NCBI GenBank assembly: GCA_030849965.1
Contig: JAVDKL010000001.1
Location: forward strand, 1,160,554-1,224,553
From: Schauerella fraxinea
Lineage (GTDB): Bacteria > Pseudomonadota > Gammaproteobacteria > Burkholderiales > Burkholderiaceae_B
Length of the DNA: 64,000 nt
Reading direction: 5' to 3'
Every line of letters starts with the position of its first letter. Position 1 is the stretch's first letter. The notes under the pieces are model-generated. The model was not told where the DNA came from, did no database searches, and worked only from the letters and a program-made list of their open reading frames with translations. Positions 43,356 through 53,836 of the stretch are shown piece by piece. The position numbers and the translations under genes were made by a program.

Positions 43356-45563
43356 TCAGGCTTGCATGCCCATCGCTGGATCGCTTACCGCATCGCGGCC
43401 GGTTTCCACCCGACCGGCAAAACGCCGGTAGAACGTCTCCGATCCGGCCACCGACACCTCGAAGTCGTACCACTGGCCGCTATCGGCCACGCTCCAGCCC
43501 TGCTCCACGACCGAACCGGGCGCCACGCTCAGCACCCAAGGACCATCGGTGCGATACGCCAGCGCACGAATGCTTACCTCGCACGCTGCGCCCCCCGAAT
43601 TCGCCACCTTGACGGATACCGCTGCCCCTGCCGGGTCATAGCACACCTGAATCTCAGGTACTGCAACCGATGCGCCGGCACTTGCGGCAATCTCGCCGCG
43701 GAAGTGCCGGTGATACCCATTGGGGCCCAACACCCATAAGTCGTAGCGTCCACCATCGACCGATTGCGGGACCCACACATCGTCCAGCGTCTTGCCCGCC
43801 TCGACCATATAGCGCTTGGGGAGAACGTCGAGATGCAGCTTGTCGTACACGTGGAAAACGGCTCCCGCCGTGCCGCCGTTGGCGAACAGCAACTGCACCT
43901 GCCGAGCATCGGCCTGCGCGCGCGCGCTGGTGTGCAGCACATACGGCAACGCGCGCGAGGGTCGTGTGCCGGCCGCTTGCTGCGGCAGCACCTGATTGGA
44001 CGGCACAGGAATTTGCGGCAGCGCTTGTTGCGCGGTCCGTCGGGCATCGGCTTCGGCCCGCGATTGCCGTCCCGCCAACACCGGCAGCGCCTCGGCGTTG
44101 GGCGTCTTGAAGTTGAACGCCGAGGTGAGATCGCCGCACACCGCCCGCCGATAGGCCGAAATGTTCGGTTCCTTCACACCGAACCGGGTTTCCAGAAACT
44201 GCAGCACCGAGGTGTGATCGAAGGTTTGCGAGGCCACCCAGCCGCCGCGGCTCCACGGCGAAATCACATGCATAGGCACCCGCGGGCCCGGCCCGTATAC
44301 GCCGCCATCGGGCTGCGGCTGCTTGGTCGTACCGGGCGGATTGGGATGCGTAAAGCGCTCGAACGCCACATCGCTATCGGGCAACGTCGTCTTGCCGGCC
44401 GGCGTGCCATCCGGATTCAGCGAGGGCGCCGAGGGCGATGGTATGTGATCGAAGTAGCCGTCGTTTTCGTCGTAATTCACGAGCAGCACGGTCTTGCTCC
44501 ACACTTCCGGATTGGCGGTGAGCGCGTCCAGCAGCTCCTGCACATACCAGCCGCCCTGCACTGGGCTCGACGGCCCGGGATGCTCGGAATAGGTTTCGGG
44601 CGGAATGATCCACGATACGGCAGGCAGGCGATTGTTTTGTACATCTTCGCGCAGGCTGCCCAGCAAGCCGCCATCGGGCATGGTGTTGCCGATGCCCTTG
44701 TATAGCGGGTTGCCGGCATCGTCGATCGCCGGGTCATACGCCGGCGACACCACCTTGCGATCGCTGCTTACGCGCCGGTTGGGCGGCGCCAATTCGTTGG
44801 CGCGCCGAAATTGCCGAAAGGCCATCATCTCGTTGCAGCCGTAGTTATCGGGCATGTTCTGATAAACCTTCCACGACACGCCGGACGCTTCCAGCCGTTC
44901 GGCATACGTGGTCCACGTATAGCCATCCGTAGACGGGCCCATATTGGGATCGTTGAACTCGTTGTTCAACACGGCGACGCCCGCCCCGGTGGGACCATTC
45001 GTGCCGGTCCAATAGAAAAGGCGATTGGCGATCGTGCCGGTGTGAATGCCGCAGTGATAGGCGTCGCACAAGGTGAAAGCATCGGCCAGCGCATGCTGGA
45101 AGGTCACTTCCTGCTCGCCGAAGTAGGACATGGCTACAGGCGTTTTGTGGCGCGCCCATTCGTTCATGCGTCCACCATCCCAGGCATCCTGGCTATCGCG
45201 CCACTGATGCGGCGTACCCTTCACGCGCTGCGCATTGCCGCGGCTTTCGTCCAGGCGGTACGGCAGCACGATATTGCCGTCCTTGTCTTTTTGCTCCCAC
45301 ACACTCAAGTTGCCGGCAAGCGGGATGGTGAAGCGATCGCCAAACCCACGCACGCCGCGCATCGTGCCGAAATAGTTGTTGAACGAACGGTTTTCGAACA
45401 TCACCATCACGACGTGCTCCACGTCCTTGATGCTGCCCGTGACATTGTTGGCGGGAATCGCGAGCGCGCGGCGAATGGCCGGCGGAAACATCGATAGCGC
45501 CGTGCCGGCGCCGGCGACGGTGGCGGCCGCGCGCAAGAAATGGCGACGAGGTTGATCGGTCAT
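43356..45563 (-). CDS. Phospholipase C, phosphocholine-specific type (PlcN/PlcH family)
   Basis: This 735-residue secreted enzyme cleaves phosphatidylcholine or related lipids to diacylglycerol and a phospho-head-group. A Tat signal begins MTDQPRRHFLRAAATVAG. Metal/active-site blocks include HVVMVMFENRSFNNYFGTM, VNYDENDGYFDHIPSPSAP and RVPMHVISPWSRGGW. The C-terminal 180 residues are the tandem DUF756 domains of this family. The ATG at 45563 has AGGAG upstream. Members are phosphate-regulated in Pseudomonas; I saw no clear Pho box here. Confidence 0.92.
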   Translation of the reverse strand: MTDQPRRHFLRAAATVAGAGTALSMFPPAIRRALAIPANNVTGSIKDVEHVVMVMFENRSFNNYFGTMRGVRGFGDRFTIPLAGNLSVWEQKDKDGNIVLPYRLDESRGNAQRVKGTPHQWRDSQDAWDGGRMNEWARHKTPVAMSYFGEQEVTFQHALADAFTLCDAYHCGIHTGTIANRLFYWTGTNGPTGAGVAVLNNEFNDPNMGPSTDGYTWTTYAERLEASGVSWKVYQNMPDNYGCNEMMAFRQFRRANELAPPNRRVSSDRKVVSPAYDPAIDDAGNPLYKGIGNTMPDGGLLGSLREDVQNNRLPAVSWIIPPETYSEHPGPSSPVQGGWYVQELLDALTANPEVWSKTVLLVNYDENDGYFDHIPSPSAPSLNPDGTPAGKTTLPDSDVAFERFTHPNPPGTTKQPQPDGGVYGPGPRVPMHVISPWSRGGWVASQTFDHTSVLQFLETRFGVKEPNISAYRRAVCGDLTSAFNFKTPNAEALPVLAGRQSRAEADARRTAQQALPQIPVPSNQVLPQQAAGTRPSRALPYVLHTSARAQADARQVQLLFANGGTAGAVFHVYDKLHLDVLPKRYMVEAGKTLDDVWVPQSVDGGRYDLWVLGPNGYHRHFRGEIAASAGASVAVPEIQVCYDPAGAAVSVKVANSGGAACEVSIRALAYRTDGPWVLSVAPGSVVEQGWSVADSGQWYDFEVSVAGSETFYRRFAGRVETGRDAVSDPAMGMQA

Positions 45564-45735
45564 GACAACTCCTGAAAGGCAAAGACGCGCGGGGCAAACG
45601 CAATACGGCGTTCGCGGCGGCGCGCAGCGACCGTGCAAGGCACGGCGCAAAACATGGCAAAAAAGAAACGCGGCAGCGCGCTGCATGGACGACGTCGACG
45701 CTGAGGGTTCGGCGTGCTGTCATCACGCGCCGCAA

Positions 45736-45948
45736 TCACGGCGCACATTGCAGTTGGCGCTCGGGAGGCGTGGGCGTTGCGGGATCGCCCGGCGTTGTGG
45801 GTGGATCGACCGGCGTGCCCGGGTTGCCTGGAACGGTGGGCGGCGCGGGCGGCGCGTCGTTGTCGTCATCGCCGCCACAGGCGGTGAGGCCCATGCTCAA
45901 CACCGCGATGAAGGCGAGCGGGACGGCTCGCCGATGAAACCACTGCAT
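45736..45948 (-). CDS. Small proline-rich lipoprotein
   Basis: This 70-residue product has a signal sequence with lipobox LTAC, followed by GGDDDNDAPPAPP and further Pro/Thr/Gly repeats. AGGAG lies about eight bases before the ATG. No domain is recognised. It lies 172 bases upstream of the phospholipase C gene on the same strand and could be co-transcribed with it. Confidence 0.75.
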   Translation of the reverse strand: MQWFHRRAVPLAFIAVLSMGLTACGGDDDNDAPPAPPTVPGNPGTPVDPPTTPGDPATPTPPERQLQCAP

Positions 45949-46158
45949 CGTTGGTACTCCTGAGATCGTTTAAGCGAGACAACCGTAGTCGTCACACAAC
46001 AAACTAGACCTCTGGCATGACGACGGGATGAACCCTTGTGCCGAGGATGTACGCAGTTGTTTCGCGGAATGCCTCAACGCGCTCGGCAAGCAGGCAGCGC
46101 GGCGCGATGGGGCATACAGCATCGAGGCCGGTTCGACTTACCCCGTTCGATCGATTAT

Positions 46159-46191
46159 TATCTCGACATCAAGATTCTTTATGTAGAGATA
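46159..46191. promoter_or_regulatory. Candidate MarR operator
   Basis: Two overlapping symmetries are visible. TATCTCGACAT (46159-46169) and ATGTAGAGATA (46181-46191) form inverted arms with one unpaired position. ATCTCGACATCAAGAT (46160-46175) is a near-palindrome like many MarR sites. They end ten bases before the marR ATG, so autoregulation is likely. Confidence 0.65.
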
Positions 46192-46200
46192 GATCGTTCG

Positions 46201-46713
46201 ATGTCAGATCACGTTGATTTTGTGCTCGCCCAATGGCGCGCCGCCCTCCCCGATACGCCTGTAGACGATATGGCGGTCGTGAGCAGGCTGTTTCGCTTGG
46301 CCGTCGTTGCCACCCGCGAGGTCGAGACCACCTTCAAGCAACATGGCTTGAACCAGGGCGAGTTCGATGTGCTGGCCACGGTTTATCGGTCGGGCGCGCC
46401 GTATCGCCTTACGCCGCAGCGGCTCATCGACGCGCTGCTGCTCTCTTCCGGCGCGATGACGAACCGGCTCGACCGGTTGACGTCGGCAGGGTGGATCGTG
46501 CGCGAACCCAATCCCGAGGATCGGCGCAGCCTCTATGTGACGCTGACCGCGGCGGGCCGCGAAAAAACCGATGCGGTACTGCACGACTATCTGGCCGCCT
46601 TGGCGCGCCTGACTGCACCGCTGGACGCCACGCAGCACACGCAGCTTGCCCTGCTGCTCAAAAGCCTTCTAACCGATCACGACAGCCGCGCCAAAGGCGG
46701 TATCACCGCATGA
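46201..46713 (+). CDS. MarR-family transcriptional regulator
   Basis: This 170-residue winged-helix repressor has DNA-binding region TPQRLIDALLLSSGAMTNRL and wing block VREPNPEDRRSLYVTLTAAG. The ATG at 46201 was chosen; the frame is open upstream but runs through the operator. Its stop overlaps the next gene (ATGA), and that gene in turn overlaps a third, giving a coupled regulator-plus-two-exporters operon. The ligand is unknown. Confidence 0.94.
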   Translation: MSDHVDFVLAQWRAALPDTPVDDMAVVSRLFRLAVVATREVETTFKQHGLNQGEFDVLATVYRSGAPYRLTPQRLIDALLLSSGAMTNRLDRLTSAGWIVREPNPEDRRSLYVTLTAAGREKTDAVLHDYLAALARLTAPLDATQHTQLALLLKSLLTDHDSRAKGGITA

Positions 46714-47975
46714 CTTCCCGCCGCATACTCAGCACCCCCGCCGCACTCTTTGCGGTGTTTGCCATCATTTTGGTCGGGTTGAATCTACGGCCCGCGTTGG
46801 CCGCCGTGGGTCCGTTACTGGATGCCATCCGCGCCTCCACTGGCTTATCGTTCCAGGCTGCGGGCTGGGCCACCAGCTTGCCGATTCTCGCCATGGGCGT
46901 GCTTGCCCTGGGCGGTGCCGCGCTCTATGCCATCGGCATGCGCCGCGGCATCGCGATCGGCGTCGCGCTCATCCTGATCGCCAGCGTGCTGCGGATCTGG
47001 TTCGACACCACCACCGGCTTGCTGCTCACGGCAGCCCTCGCCGGCATCGGGATCGGCGCGGTACAAACGCTGATGCCCGGCTATATCAAGTATCGGTTTC
47101 CGCAAGGGGCCGAACGCGTCATGGGGCTCTACGTCACGGCCATCATGGGCGGCGCGGCCCTGGCCGCCATGACGGCGCCCACGCTGCTGCCCGCCATCGG
47201 CTGGCAATACGCGCTGGCGGCGTGCGCCGTGCCGGCGGTGCTGGCACTGGCGGCGTGGTTTGTCGCGACCCGAACGCGTGCGGCAATGCCAGCCGCCACT
47301 GCAGCTCCGCAACCGCGCGCCGCATCCATCGCACCACAGCCCGTCCATCCTGCTCGCCGGCTGCGCACCTGGGCGCTGGCTTGTGTTTTCGGGATCGAGA
47401 CCGCCTGCTACACGCTTCTGCTCGCCTGGTTGGCGCCGTTTTATCTGGAACGGGGCTGGTCGGCCTTCGACGCGGGCGCGCTGCTCGCCGGTTTGACCGT
47501 GTTCGAAGTGATCGCAGGGCTCACCGTATCCACCGTGGCCGCGCGCTTTCCCGATCGACGCGGTCCACTGCTCGTGTGCATGGGCCTGGGCGTCGCGGGC
47601 TTTGCCGGGCTGATCTTCGCGCCCGATGCACTCGCCTGGCCCGCCGTGGCCTGCCTGGGATTGGGCGTGGGTGCACTGTTTCCACTCACCTTGATTTTGA
47701 CGTTGGACCATAGCAGCCGCCCGGAACGCGCCGGTGTACTGACCGGCTTCGTACAAGGGATCGGCTACCTCATTGCCGGCAGCATGCCCTTCGCGGCCGG
47801 CCTGTTGCGCGATGAGCTGGGCACGTTCACGGCAGCCTGGGGCGTCATCGCCGTGGCGCTGTTGGCGGCCATTCCGCTCACCGTGCGCTTCTCGCCGCGC
47901 AGCATCGCCCGCTTCGAACCGGCGCCGGCTTCAACGCCTGTCTCAACATCCGCCTCGGCATTCAATCCCACATGA
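46710..47975 (+). CDS. MFS transporter, CynX/NimT type
   Basis: This 421-residue twelve-helix transporter shows the subfamily pattern LVGLNLRPALAAVGPLLDAI in the first helix and PGYIKYRFPQGAERVMGLY in the middle loop. A Pro/Ala/Arg-rich loop separates the halves. Relatives move cyanate or nitroimidazoles; the substrate here is unknown. It starts four bases inside marR and ends four bases inside the next transporter gene. Confidence 0.9.
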   Translation: MTSRRILSTPAALFAVFAIILVGLNLRPALAAVGPLLDAIRASTGLSFQAAGWATSLPILAMGVLALGGAALYAIGMRRGIAIGVALILIASVLRIWFDTTTGLLLTAALAGIGIGAVQTLMPGYIKYRFPQGAERVMGLYVTAIMGGAALAAMTAPTLLPAIGWQYALAACAVPAVLALAAWFVATRTRAAMPAATAAPQPRAASIAPQPVHPARRLRTWALACVFGIETACYTLLLAWLAPFYLERGWSAFDAGALLAGLTVFEVIAGLTVSTVAARFPDRRGPLLVCMGLGVAGFAGLIFAPDALAWPAVACLGLGVGALFPLTLILTLDHSSRPERAGVLTGFVQGIGYLIAGSMPFAAGLLRDELGTFTAAWGVIAVALLAAIPLTVRFSPRSIARFEPAPASTPVSTSASAFNPT

Positions 47976-49177
47976 GTTCCTCGCCCCACTCGCCGGCCGC
48001 ACCTGTCGGCCTGCCACCCCTCACGCGGCTCATGGTGGCGCTGATGGCCTTGGCCACCGGCCTGGTCGTCGCCAGCAACTATTACGCGCAGCCGCTTTTG
48101 CACACCATCGGCCAGGCCTTCGGCGTCTCGAACGCCGCCGCCGGCACCATCGTTACCGTGGCGCAACTCAGTTACGCCGCGGGCCTCCTGTTGCTCGTGC
48201 CCTTGGGCGACCGGCTCGAACGCCGCACCCTGATCTGCGGCATGACGTTGGTATCCGCCATAGGGCTACTCGTCACAGCCAATGCGACCAGCCTGGCCAT
48301 GGTGCTGCTGGGCACCGCCATGACCGGATTCGTGTCGGTCGTGGCCCAGATCCTCGTGCCGTTCGCCGCCACCTGGGCCGCACCCGAAGTGCGCGGCAAA
48401 ACCGTCGGCACCATCATGAGCGGCTTGCTGTTGGGCATCCTGTTGGGACGCACCTTGGCCGGTGGCCTGGCCGAGATCGGCAGTTGGCGCACGGTGTACT
48501 GGGTGGCGGCCGCGCTGCTGGTGGTGATGGCGGGTCTGCTGTGGCGCCGCTTGCCGGTCAACCGCGAGCGCAGCACCTTGAGTTATCCCAGGCTGGTGGG
48601 GTCGGTGTTCATGCTGTTCGTCGAAGAACCGCATTTCCGTACCCGGGCCCTCCTGGGCGCGAGCGTCTTTGCCTCGTTCAGCATGCTGTGGACGTCACTG
48701 ACCTTTCTGCTGGCCGGCCCCGCCTATGGGTTCAGCGACGGCACGATCGGTCTCTTCGGCCTGGCAGGCGCCATGGGTGCGGTAGCCGCCGGGCGCTTCG
48801 GGAGTTTTGTGGATCGCGGCTGGGGCAACCGCTCCACCGCCGCCGCCTTGTTGCTGCTCGTGGCGTCATGGGGCATTTTGTTTGCCGCGGAGCACACGAT
48901 CGTCGCACTGATCGCCGGCATCCTGATTCTGGATCTGGCCGTACAGGGCGTGCATATTACCAATCAAAGCGCCATCTACCGGCTGCGTCCCGAAGCCCGC
49001 AGCCGCCTCACGTCCGGCTACATGACGGCCTATTTCATCGGCGGCGCGGCGGGTTCGCTCGCCTCGGCGGCCGCGTTTTCCCACTGGGGCTGGCACGGTG
49101 TCACCACAATCGGGGTCGTGCTATCGGTGGCCACATCGGCCTACGCCATGGGTTCGCGCCACGCTCGTATCCAGTAA
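47972..49177 (+). CDS. MFS transporter (arabinose-efflux/YnfM-like)
   Basis: This 401-residue twelve-helix exporter has the family blocks VASNYYAQPLLHTIGQAFGV in the first helices and VPLGDRLERRTLI after TM2. The ATG overlaps the preceding stop by four bases, completing the marR operon. The substrate is unknown. Confidence 0.91.
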   Translation: MSSSPHSPAAPVGLPPLTRLMVALMALATGLVVASNYYAQPLLHTIGQAFGVSNAAAGTIVTVAQLSYAAGLLLLVPLGDRLERRTLICGMTLVSAIGLLVTANATSLAMVLLGTAMTGFVSVVAQILVPFAATWAAPEVRGKTVGTIMSGLLLGILLGRTLAGGLAEIGSWRTVYWVAAALLVVMAGLLWRRLPVNRERSTLSYPRLVGSVFMLFVEEPHFRTRALLGASVFASFSMLWTSLTFLLAGPAYGFSDGTIGLFGLAGAMGAVAAGRFGSFVDRGWGNRSTAAALLLLVASWGILFAAEHTIVALIAGILILDLAVQGVHITNQSAIYRLRPEARSRLTSGYMTAYFIGGAAGSLASAAAFSHWGWHGVTTIGVVLSVATSAYAMGSRHARIQ

Positions 49178-49267
49178 GCAGGCACAGGGGCCGCGCAACT
49201 CTTATAATCGACGGTTTTGACGCTGGCGTGCTGCCGGCGCCAACCGCCCTTTCGTCCCAAGAGTCCC

Positions 49268-51925
49268 ATGCAGGAACGCTACAGTCCCCTTACCGTCGAA
49301 TCCTTTGCCCGTGAAGATTGGCAGACTCGCGATGTCTATCGCGTCACCGAACACGCCCTGGCGGCCGACGGTTCGGAAAAGCCGAAATTCTACGCCTGCT
49401 CCATGCTGCCCTACCCCAGCGGCAAGCTGCACATGGGCCACGTGCGCAACTACACCATCAACGACATGATGGCGCGTCAGCTCCGCATGCGGGGATTCAA
49501 CGTGTTGATGCCCATGGGCTGGGACGCGTTCGGCATGCCGGCTGAAAACGCCGCCATCAAGTCCAAGGTGCCGCCCGCAAAGTGGACCTACGACAACATC
49601 GCCTATATGAAGGGCCAGATGAAGGCGATGGGCCTGGCAATCGACTGGTCGCGCGAAATGTGCGCCTGCGATCCCAAGTACTACAAATGGAACCAGTGGC
49701 TGTTCCTGAAGATGCTCGACAAGGGTATTGCCTACCGCAAGACGCAGGTCGTGAACTGGGATCCGGTCGATCAAACCGTGCTGGCTAACGAGCAGGTGAT
49801 CGACGGCCGGGGTTGGCGTTCGGGCGCGCCGGTCGAAAAGCGCGAGATTCCGGGCTACTACCTGCGCATCACCGATTACGCGGACGAGCTGTTGGGCTTC
49901 GTACAGGATGGCTTGCCCGGCTGGCCCGAGCGCGTGCGTCTGATGCAGGAAAACTGGATCGGCAAGAGCGCCGGCGTGCGCTTCGCGTTTCCGCACGATA
50001 TCCGCGATGCCTCGGGTGAATTGATCCAGGACGGCCGCATGTACGTCTTCACGACGCGTGCCGACACCATCATGGGCGTCACCTTCTGCGCGGTCGCGCC
50101 CGAGCATCCGCTCGCCACGCACGCCGCCCAGTCCAATCCCGAATTGGCCGCCTTCATCGAGCTGTGTCGCCAGGGCGGCACGACCGAGGCCGAGATGGCC
50201 ACGCGCGAAAAGGAAGGCATGCCCACGGGCTTGCAGGTCAAGCATCCCGTTACCGGCAATCTGGTAGACGTGTGGGTCGGCAACTATGTGCTGATGACCT
50301 ATGGCGACGGCGCCGTGATGGGCGTACCGGCCCATGACGAGCGCGATTTCGCGTTCGCGCGCAAATACGATCTGCCGATCAAGCAAGTGGTCGCCGTCGA
50401 GGGCAAGACCTACGACGACACGACCTGGCACGACTGGTATGGCGATAAGCAAACTGGCGTCACCATCAATTCGGCGCCGTTCGATGGCCTGTCGCACCCG
50501 GCCGCCGTGGATGCCGTGTCGCAAGCGCTCGCCGCCCAAGGCTTGGGCGAAAAGCAAACCACGTGGCGCCTGCGCGACTGGGGCATCTCGCGCCAACGCT
50601 ACTGGGGCACGCCCATCCCGATCATCCACTGCGAGGATTGCGGTGCGGTGCCTGTGCCCGAAGCCGATCTGCCGGTGGTCCTGCCCGACGATCTGATTCC
50701 CGACGGCAGCGGCAACCCGTTGGCCAAGCATGAGGCTTTCCTGTCGTGCACCTGCCCGTCTTGCGGCAAGCCCGCACGCCGCGAGACCGACACGATGGAC
50801 ACGTTCGTCGATTCGTCCTGGTACTACATGCGCTACACGTCGCCGGGTAACGACCAAGCCATGGTCGATGCCCGCAACGACTACTGGATGCCGATGGATC
50901 AATACATCGGCGGGATCGAGCACGCGGTCTTGCACCTGTTGTATTCGCGTTTCTGGTCGCGCGTGATGCGCGACATGGGCCTGGTCAAGTTCGACGAGCC
51001 GTTCACCAAGCTGCTGTGCCAGGGCATGGTGCTCAACCATATCTACTCGCGCAAGAACGCCCAGGGCGGCATCGAGTATTTCTGGCCCGAGGAAGTCGAA
51101 AACGAATACGACGAGAAAGGCGCCATCACGGGCGCCCACCTGCGCGCCGACCAATCCGCGATCACTTACGGTGGCGTGGGCACGATGTCGAAGTCGAAAA
51201 ACAACGGCGTCGATCCGCAATCGCTGATCGATACGCTGGGCGCCGATACCGCACGCCTTTTCGTGATGTTCGCCAGCCCCCCCGAGCAAACGCTCGAGTG
51301 GTCGGATTCAGGCGTGGAAGGCGCCAATCGGTATCTGCGCCGCCTGTGGTCGCAAGGCTATGCCAACCGCGAGTCGCTGGCGCGTGGCTTGACCGCAAAG
51401 GTCAACTTCGCGGATGCGCCGTCAGCCGTCAAGGATCTGCGCCGTGAAGTGTATGGCCTGCTCAAGCAAGCCGACTACGACTATCAACGTATTCAATACA
51501 ACACGGTGGTGTCGGCCAGCATGAAGCTGCTCAACGCCTTCGAAAACGCTGTGCTGCCCGAAGGCGCCGTGAGCGATGCAGCGCGTGCCGAAGTCTTCGG
51601 CATCCTGCTGCGCGTGATCTACCCCGTCGTGCCGCACGTCACCTGGCACATGTGGCGCGATCTCGGCTATGCCGACCAATACGGCGAATTGCTCGATGCA
51701 CCGTGGCCCCAGGTCGATGACGCGGCGCTCATCGCCGACGAAGTCGAGCTGATGCTGCAGGTCAACGGCAAATTGCGCGGCGCCATTCGCGTGGCCGCCA
51801 CGGCGGAACGCAGCGCGATCGAGGCATTGGCAGCCGGGCATGAAGCCGTCGAACGCTACCTCGAGGGTCGTCCCCCGAAGCGCGTTATCGTGGTGCCCAA
51901 TAAACTGGTAAACGTGGTCGGTTGA
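49268..51925 (+). CDS. leuS: Leucyl-tRNA synthetase
   Basis: This 885-residue class I synthetase has HIGH-like [20 protein letters not shown]-like [13 protein letters not shown] and the CP1 editing domain ([31 protein letters not shown]). The C-terminal anticodon-binding and LeuRS-specific domains are complete. The ATG at 49268 starts [13 protein letters not shown], the family start. It leads the conserved group leuS-lptE-holA-proA. Confidence 0.98.
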   Translation: MQERYSPLTVESFAREDWQTRDVYRVTEHALAADGSEKPKFYACSMLPYPSGKLHMGHVRNYTINDMMARQLRMRGFNVLMPMGWDAFGMPAENAAIKSKVPPAKWTYDNIAYMKGQMKAMGLAIDWSREMCACDPKYYKWNQWLFLKMLDKGIAYRKTQVVNWDPVDQTVLANEQVIDGRGWRSGAPVEKREIPGYYLRITDYADELLGFVQDGLPGWPERVRLMQENWIGKSAGVRFAFPHDIRDASGELIQDGRMYVFTTRADTIMGVTFCAVAPEHPLATHAAQSNPELAAFIELCRQGGTTEAEMATREKEGMPTGLQVKHPVTGNLVDVWVGNYVLMTYGDGAVMGVPAHDERDFAFARKYDLPIKQVVAVEGKTYDDTTWHDWYGDKQTGVTINSAPFDGLSHPAAVDAVSQALAAQGLGEKQTTWRLRDWGISRQRYWGTPIPIIHCEDCGAVPVPEADLPVVLPDDLIPDGSGNPLAKHEAFLSCTCPSCGKPARRETDTMDTFVDSSWYYMRYTSPGNDQAMVDARNDYWMPMDQYIGGIEHAVLHLLYSRFWSRVMRDMGLVKFDEPFTKLLCQGMVLNHIYSRKNAQGGIEYFWPEEVENEYDEKGAITGAHLRADQSAITYGGVGTMSKSKNNGVDPQSLIDTLGADTARLFVMFASPPEQTLEWSDSGVEGANRYLRRLWSQGYANRESLARGLTAKVNFADAPSAVKDLRREVYGLLKQADYDYQRIQYNTVVSASMKLLNAFENAVLPEGAVSDAARAEVFGILLRVIYPVVPHVTWHMWRDLGYADQYGELLDAPWPQVDDAALIADEVELMLQVNGKLRGAIRVAATAERSAIEALAAGHEAVERYLEGRPPKRVIVVPNKLVNVVG

Positions 51926-51936
51926 TGAGGTCAAGC

Positions 51937-52605
51937 ATGAATTCTGCGCGTCATTTCGGAGCCGCCCGAGCCCTTCTAGGGCGTGGCCCCCGATGGCTCA
52001 TCGCCTCGGCGGCCCTGGCATTGCTTGCCGCCTGCGGCTTTGCGCCGCGTGGCACCTCGCCGTTGCCATTCAACACGCTCTACGTCGGCGTGCCCGACAA
52101 CACGCCCTTCGGCGCCAGCCTGCGTCGTCAACTGGTCGCGTCCTCTCCCAATACCACCATTGTGGAGACGGTAAAGGGTGCGGAAGCGCAACTGCAGCAG
52201 GTCTCCCAGACGCAAAATCTGCGCGAGGTGTCGTTGAACTCCGCGGGCCGCGTCGAGCAGTACGAGCTCACGCTGCAGTTCACGTTCCGGTTGATCGACG
52301 GCAAGGGCAATGTGCTCCTGCCCGACACCCTGCTCACCGTTCAGCGCGAACTGCCGTACAACGACCAGGTCGTGCAAGCCAAGGAAGGCGAAATCACGGT
52401 CCTGTTCCGCAATATGCAGCAGATTCTCGTCGACCGCATCGTGCGCCGCGTCACGTCGCCCGAAGTGCGCGAAGCCTCGCAGGCCGTGGCGGCGGGACGC
52501 CCCATCAGCGCCGACGTGCCGGTGATCGATCCGTCGGTCACGCTGCCGCAGACGCGCCCGCCGGTGTGGGAACAGCAACGCATGTCGCCAATGGACCGCT
52601 ATTGA
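51937..52605 (+). CDS. lptE: LPS-assembly lipoprotein LptE
   Basis: This 222-residue outer-membrane lipoprotein plugs LptD during lipopolysaccharide export. The lipobox is LLAAC followed by GFAPRG, the family pattern. The ATG at 51937 has GAGG upstream within the leuS-lptE junction; an ATG at 51925 overlapping the leuS stop is an alternative. The position between leuS and holA is diagnostic. Confidence 0.94.
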   Translation: MNSARHFGAARALLGRGPRWLIASAALALLAACGFAPRGTSPLPFNTLYVGVPDNTPFGASLRRQLVASSPNTTIVETVKGAEAQLQQVSQTQNLREVSLNSAGRVEQYELTLQFTFRLIDGKGNVLLPDTLLTVQRELPYNDQVVQAKEGEITVLFRNMQQILVDRIVRRVTSPEVREASQAVAAGRPISADVPVIDPSVTLPQTRPPVWEQQRMSPMDRY

Positions 52606-52618
52606 TGCGGATGTGCGC

Positions 52619-53689
52619 ATGACGCCGCCGCTCGATGCCGACCGCTTCGTCGAGCAACTCCGCCGTTCCGGCGGCACGCTCGCGCCGCTGTACGTCATCA
52701 GCGGCGACGAACCGCTGCTCGTCACCGAAACGCTGGATGCCCTGCGCGCCACCGCTCGTGCGGCCGGCTACACCGATCGCAATACGCTGATCATGGATGC
52801 ACGCAGCGACTGGAGCGCCGTCGCTGCCGCCACGCAAAGTGTGTCGCTATTCGGCGATCGCACCTTGGTCGAAATCAAGTTACCCACGGGTAAGCCCGGC
52901 AAGGTTGGCGGTGAGACGCTGGCGGCGCTGGCCGCCAAACAAGGTGGCCAGACGAATCCCGATACGCTTGTCGTGGTTGCCTTGCCGCGCCTGGATAAAA
53001 CCACACGCGATAGCAAATGGGCCACGGCGCTTGCGCGCGCCGCCGTCTCCGTGGATGTGGGCACGATTGAACGGACGCGCCTGCCCGCCTGGATCGGCGC
53101 TCGGCTGGCCCGCCAGAAGCAGCAAGCCGACGCGGCCACGTTGCAATGGATTGCCGACAAGGTTGAAGGCAATCTGCTGGCGGCCCACCAAGAAATTCAG
53201 AAGCTCGGGCTGCTGTATCCCGAAGGCGCATTGGCCGCTGAAGATATTGAACGCGCTGTGCTCGACGTGGCGCGCTATGACGTGTTCGGATTGCGCGACG
53301 CCATGCTCGCGGGCGACGTGGCCCGTACGGTACGCATGCTCGACGGCCTGCGCGCTGAAGGCGAAGCACTGCCGTTGGTACTGTGGGCGGTCGGTGAGGA
53401 AATTCGCATCCTTGCTCGCGTGGCCGACGCGCGCGCCAGCGGCCAGGATATGAATGCCGTGATGCGCCGCATGCGTATCTTCGGGGCGCACGAACGTCTG
53501 GCACAGCAGGCACTGGGCCGCGTGGCGGCACGCGTCTGGCCGGCTGCCGTGCAGCACGCACACGATGTCGACCGGTTGATCAAGGGCATTCAAGTACCCG
53601 GACGGCTCAGCGATCCGTGGGAAGAAATGACGCGGCTTGCCCTGCGCGTCGCGGCGGCAGGCGCGCCGCGACCTCGACCTCGACCGTAA
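52619..53689 (+). CDS. holA: DNA polymerase III subunit delta
   Basis: This 356-residue clamp-loader subunit opens the beta sliding clamp. The family shows in LAPLYVISGDEPLLVTETLD near the start, and LLYPEGALAAEDIERAVLDV and RYDVFGLRDAMLAGD in the middle. The ATG at 52619 lies 13 bases after the lptE stop; a GTG six bases earlier is possible. Confidence 0.94.
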   Translation: MTPPLDADRFVEQLRRSGGTLAPLYVISGDEPLLVTETLDALRATARAAGYTDRNTLIMDARSDWSAVAAATQSVSLFGDRTLVEIKLPTGKPGKVGGETLAALAAKQGGQTNPDTLVVVALPRLDKTTRDSKWATALARAAVSVDVGTIERTRLPAWIGARLARQKQQADAATLQWIADKVEGNLLAAHQEIQKLGLLYPEGALAAEDIERAVLDVARYDVFGLRDAMLAGDVARTVRMLDGLRAEGEALPLVLWAVGEEIRILARVADARASGQDMNAVMRRMRIFGAHERLAQQALGRVAARVWPAAVQHAHDVDRLIKGIQVPGRLSDPWEEMTRLALRVAAAGAPRPRPRP

Positions 53690-53836
53690 CGCGCGTCCGA
53701 AGCCCGCGCTGCGCGAAGGGTCGCGGGTGCCAGTCATCGGGCAGCACGCCTGCCCAGTTGCCCCTTGCACCCCGCCCCCACGCTGCAGCAGCCGCGCCGG
53801 TAGCCAAACGGCACCAAGCGTCCTCTTACCGATTCA

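Noticed and set aside
45717-45723. CTGTCAT upstream of the phospholipase C gene as a Pho box
   Set aside because: Only a single half-site is present; no second half-site at 11 bases on either strand.
49202-51289. Open frame of about 695 codons antisense to leuS
   Set aside because: leuS on the plus strand has complete synthetase motifs; the antisense product is His/Arg/Gly-rich and unrecognisable.
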